From positions 1,054,001-1,118,000 of the forward strand of contig CP115555.1 in the NCBI GenBank assembly GCA_030168575.1: a stretch of 64,000 nucleotides of DNA. The letters run 5' to 3'. The notes under the pieces are model-generated. The model was not told where the DNA came from. It saw only the letters and a list, made by a program, of their open reading frames with translations, and searched no databases. This stretch comes from Methanomassiliicoccales archaeon LGM-RCC1 (GTDB lineage: Archaea > Thermoplasmatota > Thermoplasmata > Methanomassiliicoccales > Methanomethylophilaceae). A program made the position numbers and the translations under genes. This document shows, one piece after another, positions 1 to 6,125 of this stretch (positions are counted from its first letter, which is position 1; each line of letters opens with the position of its first letter).

Positions 1-1
1 G

Positions 2-61
2 GACAACTGCCCTAACTGCAAGAGAGGGATGGACGACTGGTATGAGAGGGTGAGAGAATGA
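2..61 (+). CDS. C-terminal end of a small Cys-rich protein (partial)
   Basis: The frame is open from the window edge and ends in DNCPNCKRGMDDWYERVRE. A CPNC knuckle followed by Trp and an Arg-Val-x-Glu tail resembles the ends of the Lar-like zinc ribbons further along. The stop overlaps the next start as ATGA. The beginning of the gene is outside the window, so its family is only a guess. Confidence 0.5.
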   Translation, partial: DNCPNCKRGMDDWYERVRE

Positions 62-219
62 TGGTGGAATCAAAGGTATATGAGAATAATGGTTTCTATG
101 ACTATGTAGTAACTATCAATACACAGGTGGATTCCTTCTATCAAGGCAATCCGAGATACATCGTAACATTGACGAAGGATGGGGTATTAGTCGAACCGTA
201 TAAGGAGGCAGAGGAATGA
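58..219 (+). CDS. Small hypothetical viral protein (53 aa)
   Basis: ATGATG start overlaps the previous stop and has a purine-rich ribosome site (GAGAGGG) just upstream. The end overlaps the next start as ATGA. The product has no cysteines and is rich in aromatic and beta-prone residues, followed by an acidic EAEE tail. I do not recognise the family. It is called a gene because of its tight coupling on both sides. Confidence 0.55.
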   Translation: MMVESKVYENNGFYDYVVTINTQVDSFYQGNPRYIVTLTKDGVLVEPYKEAEE

Positions 220-422
220 CCTCAGATTGGTGTTATAGATGCCCCAGATGCGGATCGGTCAACGAACTCGAGGGCGAGGAGCTTAATCATGGGGATGGCG
301 AAGAGACGGAACTCGAATGCTATAACTGTGGTCAGAAAATCAAATGCACCGCATACGTTTCAATAGATTATCAATTCTCTGTGAAGGACCCGTTAACGAG
401 GACGAGTATAATGTCGGTGTAA
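216..422 (+). CDS. Zinc-ribbon protein, possibly the first part of a frameshifted gene
   Basis: Residues 6-41 hold two CxxC knuckles (CYRC/CPRC and CYNC), a typical zinc ribbon. The last 15 codons overlap the next frame, and the chain ends abruptly with TAA instead of the usual ATGA junction. The frame starting at 344 continues with a sensible acidic protein that ends EQEEEE and does couple to its successor. A one-base shift near the CCC run at about 389-391 would join both into one 109-residue protein. It may be a real overlap, a mutation or a sequencing error. Confidence 0.55.
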   Translation: MTSDWCYRCPRCGSVNELEGEELNHGDGEETELECYNCGQKIKCTAYVSIDYQFSVKDPLTRTSIMSV

Positions 423-544
423 CGTTTGATCACATATTTGGGACCGACCCATCCAGAAAAGAGAATTACATACTCCATCTCGAAGATGAGGACGAATGGG
501 AAGATATTAACAGAATATTGACGGAACAGGAGGAAGAGGAATGA
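344..544 (+). CDS. Small acidic protein, possibly the second part of a frameshifted gene
   Basis: An acidic, non-Cys product ending in EEEE, coupled by ATGA to the next gene. The first 15 codons lie inside the previous zinc-ribbon gene and look like out-of-frame sequence, while the part after about residue 17 looks coding. So the protein is either translated from an overlapping start or forms the C-terminal half of the 216-422 gene after a frameshift. Function unknown. Confidence 0.5.
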   Translation: MHRIRFNRLSILCEGPVNEDEYNVGVTFDHIFGTDPSRKENYILHLEDEDEWEDINRILTEQEEEE

Positions 545-717
545 CCTGCGAACTCGTACCCTGCCCATGGTGCAAGGAATCGGAACGGATTTACCCTCAT
601 AGATTCGGAGGCGAAGGGCAGTGGCAGATGGAATGTCAATCATGCGGTGCAACTGGCCCGATGGCGGATGAAAGACATATTGCGGTACAGAAATGGAATG
701 GGAGGGAGTTGATATGA
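541..717 (+). CDS. Lar-like zinc-ribbon protein (58 aa)
   Basis: First complete member of the paralogous set: an N-terminal CPWC knuckle after L-V-P, a second CxxC (CQSC) near residue 34, and a C-terminal KWNGREL tail. This CPFC...CxxC...WNRR layout is that of the Lar family named after the restriction-alleviation protein of the Rac prophage. Zinc binding is well supported; the anti-restriction role is only suggested by the family name. ATGA overlaps at both ends place it in one polycistronic unit. Confidence 0.75.
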   Translation: MTCELVPCPWCKESERIYPHRFGGEGQWQMECQSCGATGPMADERHIAVQKWNGRELI

Positions 718-905
718 ACAACCTTGAATCCTGTCCGTTCTGCGGATGTCGGATAAAGACCAGATATATACCGCCAGAACAGGGAGGGCCAGTATGGGAG
801 TTTCAGCATCCTAAGAATGATTGTTTCCTATTGTTATGCAGTATTCCCTATATCACCGATTTTGACGAGTTCATGGATAGATGGAACAGGAGAGTGAGCG
901 AATGA
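714..905 (+). CDS. Lar-like zinc-ribbon protein (63 aa)
   Basis: Starts MNNLESCPFCGC at the ATG that overlaps the previous stop, although an upstream in-frame ATG exists at 693. It has the N-terminal CPFC knuckle and a C-terminal WNRRVSE tail. The middle cysteines are spaced unusually (single Cys before FLLLC), so the second metal half-site is degenerate compared with its neighbours. The Arg-Arg codons near the end form the purine-rich ribosome site for the next gene. Confidence 0.7.
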   Translation: MNNLESCPFCGCRIKTRYIPPEQGGPVWEFQHPKNDCFLLLCSIPYITDFDEFMDRWNRRVSE

Positions 906-1063
906 CCGAATTGAAGCCATGTCCGTTCTGCGGTTCTAACAACGTCCAGAACCGTGAGGACGATGGGCGGTACATCCTCTGCAACACCTGCCACATCGAG
1001 GTCCGCGACCATCAGGGAACGGACAGGCAGTTCGAGATGTGGAACAGGAGAGTGAACGAATGA
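902..1063 (+). CDS. Lar-like zinc-ribbon protein (53 aa)
   Basis: A compact, textbook member: MTELKPCPFCGS, then CNTC, then MWNRRVNE at the end. Four cysteines in two CxxC knuckles could bind one zinc ion. The start at 902 is fixed by ATGA overlap with the preceding stop. Its sequence differs strongly from the flanking paralogs in the middle, while the two ends are conserved. Confidence 0.78.
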   Translation: MTELKPCPFCGSNNVQNREDDGRYILCNTCHIEVRDHQGTDRQFEMWNRRVNE

Positions 1064-1317
1064 CCGACCTTAAACCATGCCCATTTTGTGGACAAACAGC
1101 TTATTTGCATTTAGAAGATAAGTTTGGAATAGACGGCGAAAGACTGAGTTATGTGTCTTGCTATACTTGTCTTGTTCAAGGCCCCCTTGAAATGAAAATC
1201 GAAAAAGCAATTGAATCATGGAACAGGAGGGCCGATGACGATGCGGATTTACTGGCCCTGTTCAACGGGTGGCTCGATTCCGAAAGATACAACTGCGACA
1301 ACTCCGAGCATGATTAG
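1060..1317 (+). CDS. Lar-like zinc-ribbon protein with a C-terminal extension (85 aa)
   Basis: Begins MTDLKPCPFCGQ, has a CYTC second knuckle and the WNRRADDD motif near residue 60, then continues about 25 residues beyond the usual end with an acidic helix-prone tail (DDDADLLALFNGWLD). It is the last gene of the first Lar-like run and the only one with such a tail. The following gene has its own ribosome site instead of an ATGA junction. Confidence 0.72.
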   Translation: MTDLKPCPFCGQTAYLHLEDKFGIDGERLSYVSCYTCLVQGPLEMKIEKAIESWNRRADDDADLLALFNGWLDSERYNCDNSEHD

Positions 1318-1332
1318 GAGGTTTGCCACGAG

Positions 1333-1611
1333 ATGCTATCCATCGTGCATAAGAAACAGATGCAGGAGGAATCCAATACCAAACATTCTACGCCCGCATT
1401 AGATCGGGCTAAAGATGCGAATTACGGCCCACGCGATGATAACGGATGCTGTTGGCATTGCGAGCATTTCCGCATCCAAGAGTATGCGCCGTCGGGCAAG
1501 AAGTGGGTATGCGACGAGCTGAACATCCAGGTTCTAAAAGGACACGGATGCAGATTTTTCAAATGGAGGAGGAAGAATGACCGATTGTCGCCAATGTTTC
1601 CATTATGGTAG
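1333..1611 (+). CDS. Cys-rich small protein, CxxC...C...CRFF type (92 aa)
   Basis: A clear TAGGAGGT ribosome site lies 8 bases before ATG 1333. Residues about 36-78 contain a CCWHCEHF, VCDEL, GCRFF pattern: four spaced cysteines ending in an aromatic pair. The same layout recurs in the genes at 1577, 6527 and 7129, defining a second small-protein family distinct from the Lar-like one. The last 12 codons overlap the next gene and the stop is TAG, unlike most neighbours, so the true end may be disturbed. Confidence 0.6.
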   Translation: MLSIVHKKQMQEESNTKHSTPALDRAKDANYGPRDDNGCCWHCEHFRIQEYAPSGKKWVCDELNIQVLKGHGCRFFKWRRKNDRLSPMFPLW

Positions 1612-1705
1612 GTCGCTTGTAAACGGTCGCATAGAATGTGCGATAGCCGATAAAGTAGGCGCATCAAGGGACAGATGTCCGTTCTTCGTAAGGTGGAAGG
1701 GATGA
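1577..1705 (+). CDS. Cys-rich mini-protein, CxxC...C...CPFF type (42 aa)
   Basis: Starts MTDCRQCFHYG and ends DRCPFFVRWKG with one further Cys between. Length and spacing match the core of the preceding protein. It starts after a GGAGGAAG ribosome site that lies in the coding end of the upstream gene, and its stop overlaps the next ATG. Likely a minimal zinc-binding protein of unknown role. Confidence 0.6.
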   Translation: MTDCRQCFHYGRSLVNGRIECAIADKVGASRDRCPFFVRWKG

Positions 1706-2652
1706 TACAGGCGTCTATCTTCGACTTCAAGCCGAAGATCATAGAGCAGACGGCCCGTCATATCGTCCTCAAGGACGTATATGAGGAGGACGGTTTCATG
1801 CGTGCATATCGTACCGATGCTAAGTGTATAGTCGATTCCATCGGTACGTTCTTCAACGGCGGAGCTCTCACAGATACCCGCGTGTTGGCGAACACCAATC
1901 AGATAGACCGTACATCCGATAGCTCCATAGATCATAACGATATGTCGTTGAGATCGTTTCTCCAATTATGCTCGCCCTATCATAAGGAGATATACGCCGA
2001 TGGAACAGTCAAGGATTGGTTGAGGTTGTCCGAATACGACCCGATAAACCATAGATATGACAGCAGATTCGTCCAGATAGCCGATGCCTCGATGGATTCG
2101 GACAATCTGTATCTGATAGACATAGACGGTATGATCTACGACATCAAGCTTGAAGATGATTCCAGATGCGACGCATATCGCATTACTAAGTATGACCCCA
2201 GCGTAATAACCGAGCACTTCGTAAACGAGGTTCTCAGGAGGGGGATGAAAGTAAGAGATGTATGTTTCCTAATAGATCATTATTCCTGGGCGTTGGAGAA
2301 CTACTGTCCATATACAAGGGATTGGAAGGACGGCGGGATGGTTAAGTCCGACCTATTCGACAGGATAAACGATTTGGCAGACAGGGTAGGCATAGAACTG
2401 CGCTGGCCCTACACCGTCGAACCGTTAGAACCAATATGGCCTGCATATCCGAATTACGAATGCAGGTATTGCATTCATTCCGAGTGCGAGAACAGGAAGA
2501 ACGGTTACGGATGCGAGAAATACATCTGGAATAGAAAACCAATCAAGCCGGAGCATGAGGATAACCCGAAACGGCCCAGAAAATCCAAGAGAAAGGCAGT
2601 CGCCGAGGACGATGAATGCGGATGCGATGATGAGTCGGAGGCGTTATTATGA
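1702..2652 (+). CDS. Uncharacterised viral protein with a C-terminal Cys cluster (316 aa)
   Basis: The largest protein of the early region. The ATG at 1702 overlaps the previous stop and is preferred over the in-frame ATG at 1675. The body is acidic and aromatic-rich without a recognisable catalytic motif. Near residues 261-282 there is a C-x2-C-x5-C-x8-C pattern, ending YIWNRKP, that echoes the small Cys-rich proteins. A basic stretch (PKRPRKSKRK) and an acidic CGCDDES tail follow. It is coupled to the methyltransferase gene by ATGA overlap, so the two products may act together. No function is assigned. Confidence 0.65.
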   Translation: MIQASIFDFKPKIIEQTARHIVLKDVYEEDGFMRAYRTDAKCIVDSIGTFFNGGALTDTRVLANTNQIDRTSDSSIDHNDMSLRSFLQLCSPYHKEIYADGTVKDWLRLSEYDPINHRYDSRFVQIADASMDSDNLYLIDIDGMIYDIKLEDDSRCDAYRITKYDPSVITEHFVNEVLRRGMKVRDVCFLIDHYSWALENYCPYTRDWKDGGMVKSDLFDRINDLADRVGIELRWPYTVEPLEPIWPAYPNYECRYCIHSECENRKNGYGCEKYIWNRKPIKPEHEDNPKRPRKSKRKAVAEDDECGCDDESEALL

Positions 2653-3116
2653 CAGGGTTCACTTCGGGCATGAGAACATCACTGACCGATGATTGGGCGA
2701 CTCCGCAAGGTCTGTTCGATCAGCTCAACGAGGAGTTCGATTTCACACTCGATGTATGCGCCAGTGCGACTAACTGTAAAGTATCGAGATTCTTCGATGT
2801 AAACGCTGACGGATTGAAACAGGACTGGACTAAAGATGTATGCTGGATGAATCCCCCTTATGGCCGTGTCATCGGTCAGTGGGTAAAGAAAGCTTACGAT
2901 ACAGGGCTGGGGGGGGGGACAGTTGTATGTTTACTCCCCGCAAGGACAGATACTAAATGGTGGAGGGATTACGTCATGCGTGCATCTGAGCTGAGGTTCA
3001 TTAAGGGGCGCGTTAAGTTCGGTAACTCAAACGTAGGTGCTCCGTTTCCATCGGTAATCGTAATCTATGGAACACCGACAACTCCGAGGATAACGATGTT
3101 TGAGGCGAGGAGTTGA
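2649..3116 (+). CDS. Phage-type DNA N6-adenine methyltransferase (155 aa)
   Basis: Resembles the short phage Dam-like methyltransferases (DNA N-6-adenine-methyltransferase family). The N-terminal DDWATPQGLFDQLNEEF is the family's signature start. LDVCAS (about residues 35-40) is the likely AdoMet-binding region and WMNPPYG (about residues 67-73) is the catalytic NPPY motif of N6-adenine enzymes. At 155 residues it is near the usual size. It would methylate viral DNA, plausibly against host restriction. The next gene encodes another candidate nucleic-acid modification enzyme. Confidence 0.85.
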   Translation: MTGFTSGMRTSLTDDWATPQGLFDQLNEEFDFTLDVCASATNCKVSRFFDVNADGLKQDWTKDVCWMNPPYGRVIGQWVKKAYDTGLGGGTVVCLLPARTDTKWWRDYVMRASELRFIKGRVKFGNSNVGAPFPSVIVIYGTPTTPRITMFEARS

Positions 3117-3120
3117 TGAT

Positions 3121-3762
3121 ATGAGCAATAATGGGCAGATGCGTCTATACACATCAACGGGAACACGCAAAACCATCGAGAAGTGCAACATCCATAATAT
3201 CGGGTTATTGATGGTAGATCATTGGCGCAATCCCGAGGATTGGCCTTTCTTTGCCATAGATAACGGATGCTATTCTGCATTCAATCAACAGGAAGAATGG
3301 AATGCTGGCCCATTCCTAAACATCCTGAACAGATTAGTAAAAGAGAACAGGATTCCCGATTATATCGTCATACCCGATAAACCTACGGATTCGGCATCCT
3401 TGGAGTTTTCGATGGCATGGTTGCCGATCCTGGAAAGGATGTACCCTACATTCCCAAAATACCTGGCAGTCCAGGACGGTATGAGCTACGATTCCATTGA
3501 TTCGATCGTGGATCGCATTAACGGTATATTCGTTGGCGGTTCGATGAATTGGAAGCTGGAAACCATGAAAGGATGGGTGGAATATGCTCATTCCCACGGT
3601 ATCCAATGCCACATCGGACGTATCGGACCTATTAAGCGTATGATCTTATGCAAATTGGCCGGAGCAGATTCTATCGATTCTACTACATGGGTTCAGGTCA
3701 GGGGCGGGGTGGACAAATACGTTAACGGTTTCAAATCACAGATATTGTTGGAGGTGGAATGA
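3121..3762 (+). CDS. TGT-like / DpdA-like protein, candidate base-exchange enzyme (213 aa)
   Basis: ATG 3121 is preferred to 3100 because the latter overlaps the methyltransferase. The protein resembles a group of phage proteins related to tRNA-guanine transglycosylase: FAIDNGCYSAF near residue 45, DYIVIPDKPTDSASLEFS, LAVQDGM, IFVGGSMNWK, then CHIGRIGPIKR and ADSIDSTTWV near the C-terminus. The Asp residues in VIPDKP and the GGS loop fit a TIM-barrel of this kind. In viruses such enzymes (DpdA) swap guanine in DNA for a deazaguanine. Family recognition is from pattern memory; substrate is inference. Confidence 0.55.
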   Translation: MSNNGQMRLYTSTGTRKTIEKCNIHNIGLLMVDHWRNPEDWPFFAIDNGCYSAFNQQEEWNAGPFLNILNRLVKENRIPDYIVIPDKPTDSASLEFSMAWLPILERMYPTFPKYLAVQDGMSYDSIDSIVDRINGIFVGGSMNWKLETMKGWVEYAHSHGIQCHIGRIGPIKRMILCKLAGADSIDSTTWVQVRGGVDKYVNGFKSQILLEVE

Positions 3763-3906
3763 ATGACCGAGCATTACATGGACCATGAGCAATGCTATAG
3801 GTGCGAACTCGACCATTGCTGTTGGTCATTGGGCTCGTTCCTATGGGAGGATGGGAACACACCGAACGATTGCAAGGAATTCAGGCCTAAGGAGGAAGAG
3901 GAATGA
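3763..3906 (+). CDS. Cys-rich mini-protein (47 aa)
   Basis: Starts one codon after the previous stop (TGAATG) and ends in PKEEEE with an ATGA overlap. The pattern CYRCELDHCCW...DCKEF puts five cysteines in 47 residues, most like the CxxC...CxxF small proteins. The acidic EEEE tail is shared with the products ending at 544 and 4160. Confidence 0.6.
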   Translation: MTEHYMDHEQCYRCELDHCCWSLGSFLWEDGNTPNDCKEFRPKEEEE

Positions 3907-4160
3907 CCGAAGATACGGCACGTCCCACACCCACGAGGAACGATGTGGCGAAGATTTTCAATCTGTCGAGAGAAATGGGACTGGCGAGGAGATGCATCAA
4001 TGAGCTGATGGCCCTCAACATCTATCGCTATGATACGAAGGAGTGGGCATTGGTAGAGGATTGCAGAGATATGCTTGAAGACAAGATCAAGGAGCTTTTT
4101 TGTGAGAGGAGATAGATGGACATCAAGTTCTTCGGCAAAGATGAGGAGGAAGAGGAATGA
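3903..4160 (+). CDS. Helical small protein with an in-frame amber codon (70 aa, or 85 with readthrough)
   Basis: The frame runs MTEDTARPTPTRNDVAKIF... to ERR and meets TAG at 4113-4115. It then stays open for MDIKFFGKDEEEEE and ends with TGA at 4158-4160, exactly overlapping the next ATG, as at almost every junction in this cluster. The EEEE tail matches the ends of two other local proteins. Either the amber codon is read through (pyrrolysine is used in Methanomassiliicoccales), or the 14-codon tail is a separate mini-ORF starting right after TAG. The first part (VAKIFNLSREMGLARRCINEL) looks like a small helix-turn-helix. Conservative end: 4115. Confidence 0.6.
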
Positions 4161-4336
4161 CCGACCTTAAACCCTGTCCGTTCTGCGGACATGATGTGAC
4201 GATCTACGAAGATGACCTGGAAACCGACAATCTGTTCTGGGTTATCCGCTGTGGATGGTGTAACGCGATGATATACGATGACTGTGAGGACAAAGAGCAG
4301 ATCGTCGAAAGATGGAACAGGAGGGTGGAGGTATGA
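4157..4336 (+). CDS. Lar-like zinc-ribbon protein (59 aa)
   Basis: Opens the second Lar-like run. MTDLKPCPFCGHDV, then CGWC near residue 32, then ERWNRRVEV. The translation start overlaps the end of the amber-containing gene. DNA around both ends is nearly identical to the following paralogs, so recent duplication is likely. The AACAGGAGG that encodes Asn-Arg-Arg is the ribosome site of the next gene. Confidence 0.78.
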   Translation: MTDLKPCPFCGHDVTIYEDDLETDNLFWVIRCGWCNAMIYDDCEDKEQIVERWNRRVEV

Positions 4337-4527
4337 CCGATCTTAAACCATGTCCGTTCTGCGGGTGCGAAATGTCAATTGCGATAATGGATTACAATCT
4401 CGTGAAAATCAAACATTATTCAATCGTACATCCCGATAACGGATGTATTTTGGAGAATTACGAAAGTTGTGAAACATCCGCACGTGGGGAGTTAGTAGAC
4501 AAGTGGAACAGGAGGGTGGATGAATGA
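4333..4527 (+). CDS. Lar-like zinc-ribbon protein (64 aa)
   Basis: MTDLKPCPFCGCEM start and DKWNRRVDE end, but the middle departs from the family: the second site has single cysteines (GCILENYESC) rather than a CxxC knuckle. Metal binding by the second half-site may be altered. Both junctions are ATGA. Confidence 0.73.
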   Translation: MTDLKPCPFCGCEMSIAIMDYNLVKIKHYSIVHPDNGCILENYESCETSARGELVDKWNRRVDE

Positions 4528-4706
4528 CCGATCTCAAACCCTGTCCGTTCTGCGGTTCGACCGAGATACACACCTATGAGCCGACGATATACGAAATAGG
4601 GAACGATGCTTCCGTGAATTGTGAGAACCCTATATGTGGTGCGGAGGTTCGTGGCAAGGGACTGAAAGAAGCAATTGCTAAATGGAACAGGAGGGTAAAG
4701 GAATGA
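4524..4706 (+). CDS. Lar-like zinc-ribbon protein (60 aa)
   Basis: MTDLKPCPFCGSTE, then CENPICGAE (a C-x4-C second knuckle), then KWNRRVKE. An aligned reading with the gene before and after shows conserved first 13 and last 8 residues, with a freely diverged centre of about 40 residues. Confidence 0.77.
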   Translation: MTDLKPCPFCGSTEIHTYEPTIYEIGNDASVNCENPICGAEVRGKGLKEAIAKWNRRVKE

Positions 4707-4957
4707 ACTCTGCCAATAAAGGCAAGTGGGGTGACCCTTGGCCTACGACATATACGGGAACGACATCCGATGGAATTCATCATCCGACCGTTGTAAAACT
4801 GAAACCCTGTCCGTTCTGCGGAGCACCAGCCAAGATCATGAAGGGTTGCGGAGAGGATTGGGTCCAATGCGTGAACCCGAAATGTTCATGCTGTTCGTCG
4901 ATGCACACGAACACACAGATGGCCATTGAGATTTGGAACAGGAGGGCAAGGGAGTGA
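4703..4957 (+). CDS. Lar-like zinc-ribbon protein with an N-terminal extension (84 aa)
   Basis: About 30 extra residues (MNSANKGKWGDPWPTTYTG and following) precede the LKPCPFCGAP core. The centre has CVNPKCSCC and the end is EIWNRRARE. The start at 4703 is fixed by ATGA overlap; an internal start just before the core is not apparent. It overlaps the next gene through GTGA rather than ATGA. Confidence 0.74.
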   Translation: MNSANKGKWGDPWPTTYTGTTSDGIHHPTVVKLKPCPFCGAPAKIMKGCGEDWVQCVNPKCSCCSSMHTNTQMAIEIWNRRARE

Positions 4958-5163
4958 CCTTCGCAGCCGGCAACAGGTACTCCGATGCCATTGGTAGGAG
5001 ATGGAAGGTCGTGAGGTCCGCGAGCGATTCCGAGGGGAATCTCGTGCTGATCGTCCGTAATTGGAAGAAGGGCCTATGCCTTGCTTTCGAGGATGTCGAG
5101 GGCACTGCGACCGTACTGCTGAAAGACGGGTTCACAACGATATACGAGGAGGCGGAGAAATGA
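4954..5163 (+). CDS. Small hypothetical protein, GTG start (69 aa)
   Basis: The GTG at 4954 overlaps the previous TGA and has AGGAGGG about 8 bases upstream, so it is preferred over the ATG at 4933. The product is beta-rich (RWKVVRSASDSEGNLVLIV) with a single Cys and ends YEEAEK. It interrupts the Lar-like run without belonging to it. No family recognised. Confidence 0.55.
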   Translation: MTFAAGNRYSDAIGRRWKVVRSASDSEGNLVLIVRNWKKGLCLAFEDVEGTATVLLKDGFTTIYEEAEK

Positions 5164-5336
5164 CCGACCTTAAACCATGTCCGTTCTGCGGTGCAGGTTC
5201 AGACCTTGTTTATGCGCATCATACCCCCGAAGACGGTAATTTCATTCATTGCCTTAATTGTAGGTTGATGGTTTGGTGTACTAATCCCAGAATGGAGGAT
5301 CTAATCGAAAGATGGAACAGGAGGGTGGATGAATGA
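5160..5336 (+). CDS. Lar-like zinc-ribbon protein (58 aa)
   Basis: Last complete member of the set: MTDLKPCPFCGAGS, CLNC near residue 32, ERWNRRVDE end. The N-terminal 45 bases are almost identical to those at 4333 and 4524. ATGA overlaps on both sides. Confidence 0.77.
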   Translation: MTDLKPCPFCGAGSDLVYAHHTPEDGNFIHCLNCRLMVWCTNPRMEDLIERWNRRVDE

Positions 5337-5428
5337 CGCCGATAACCTATAACTGCCCTCATACGACCGATTCGAGATTACCCTGCCCCATCTGCCTCAC
5401 GCCCTATGGGGCGCCGAAATATGAATGA
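5333..5428 (+). CDS. Cys-rich micro-protein (31 aa)
   Basis: Begins in the ATGA junction of the last Lar-like gene. It has CPHTTDSRLPCPICL, a probable single zinc knuckle, and stops within the start of the next gene (8-base overlap). Very short, but its placement and AGGAGGG ribosome site support translation. Confidence 0.45.
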   Translation: MTPITYNCPHTTDSRLPCPICLTPYGAPKYE

Positions 5429-5630
5429 CAATCCGGATTACGGCTATTTCGCGCTTCCATGCAAGTCGGTGGATGAGATCCCGAAATCCTGTTGGACATG
5501 CGTCAAGCACATCTGCGTGATCTCCGGGATGACCACCTGCTTCCTCATCGATAGACCGAGTCATACGAAGATGGGGGTCGAACCCTGTCCCGAATATGAG
5601 CCCGACATCATCTGGCTCGAGGTCGGGTAG
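5421..5630 (+). CDS. Cys-rich small protein (69 aa), TAG stop
   Basis: Starts MNDNPDYGYFALPC at 5421 rather than 5406. CWTCVKHIC, TTCF and PCPEY give a spaced-Cys pattern ending in an aromatic, similar to the second small-protein family. It ends with TAG. Readthrough would add 25 unlikely residues and cross a viral promoter motif, so here TAG is taken as a true stop. Last gene of this transcription unit. Confidence 0.55.
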   Translation: MNDNPDYGYFALPCKSVDEIPKSCWTCVKHICVISGMTTCFLIDRPSHTKMGVEPCPEYEPDIIWLEVG

Positions 5631-5655
5631 TGGTATCCGCCGAAGTCCTATCATG

Positions 5656-5668
5656 CACGGCATAATAA
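5656..5668 (+). promoter_or_regulatory. Viral promoter motif, copy 1 (CACGGCATAATAA)
   Basis: Exact 13-bp match to a motif found six times, always ahead of a viral transcription unit. Here it lies 54 bp before the winged-helix gene at 5722, right after the end of the upstream unit. AT-rich TAATAA could serve as TATA element. Confidence 0.6.
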
Positions 5669-5721
5669 TGGCAGTAATCATTCTCATTCTCGTAGACCGA
5701 GGGTCTGAAGAGGATGAGCCG

Positions 5722-5991
5722 ATGATAGCCGAGAATAGCATGGAAGCGTACATGCGGGCTTTCAATACGAAGAAGCTCGACACGTTGCGCTGCAAGGTGT
5801 TTTAGACCATAGCCGAGAAGCCCGGACTCATGGACGAGGAGATCGCCGCGGAGCTCGGAGTAACTATCAATGTGGTCACAGGCAGGGTCTGTGAGCTGAG
5901 GGAGCACGGATTCATAATCTGCACCGACGGAATAAACAAAAGGGGCCTCAACGCACGCAGATCCTACATCAGGAAGGAGGTCCCCTCATGA
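5722..5991 (+). CDS. Winged-helix DNA-binding protein interrupted by an in-frame amber codon (89 codons)
   Basis: Frame MIAENSMEAYMRAF...RCKVF runs into TAG at 5803-5805 and continues without a break as TIAEKPGLMDEEIAAEL..., a clear helix-turn-helix (GLMDEEIAAELGVTINVV, then RVCELREHGFI wing). It ends TGA at 5989-5991, overlapping the next ATG. The amber codon falls in the first helix, so the terminated product would have no DNA-binding domain. Either the codon is read (pyrrolysine, or another suppressor, where related proteins would have Gln or similar) or the gene is a recent pseudogene. The start could also be 5740. A viral promoter motif lies upstream, and the protein may be a regulator. 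Confidence 0.6.
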
Positions 5992-6125
5992 GCGACGGGA
6001 GGGACATCATCCTGATCTGTCCCCATTGCGGCAATCGCATGTACCCGTCCGAGGACGAAGCATCCAATCATCTATTCTGGACATGCGAGGCCTGCGAGCT
6101 CGAGATTGTGGAGGAATGGCAATGA
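5988..6125 (+). CDS. Zinc-ribbon mini-protein (45 aa)
   Basis: MSDGRDIILICPHCGNRMY followed by CEACELEI: two CxxC knuckles about 20 residues apart, a simple zinc ribbon. ATGA overlaps on both sides. Start coupled to the end of the amber-containing winged-helix gene, which argues that ribosomes do reach that end. Confidence 0.65.
   Translation: MSDGRDIILICPHCGNRMYPSEDEASNHLFWTCEACELEIVEEWQ

Noticed and set aside
5421-5708. Amber readthrough at 5628-5630
   Set aside because: The extension is low-complexity, crosses the promoter motif and does not produce an ATGA junction, so this TAG is taken as a normal stop.
5596-5721. N-terminal extension of the winged-helix frame with a hydrophobic stretch
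   Set aside because: It would overlap the preceding gene and the promoter motif at 5656; the hydrophobic run comes from the motif region itself.
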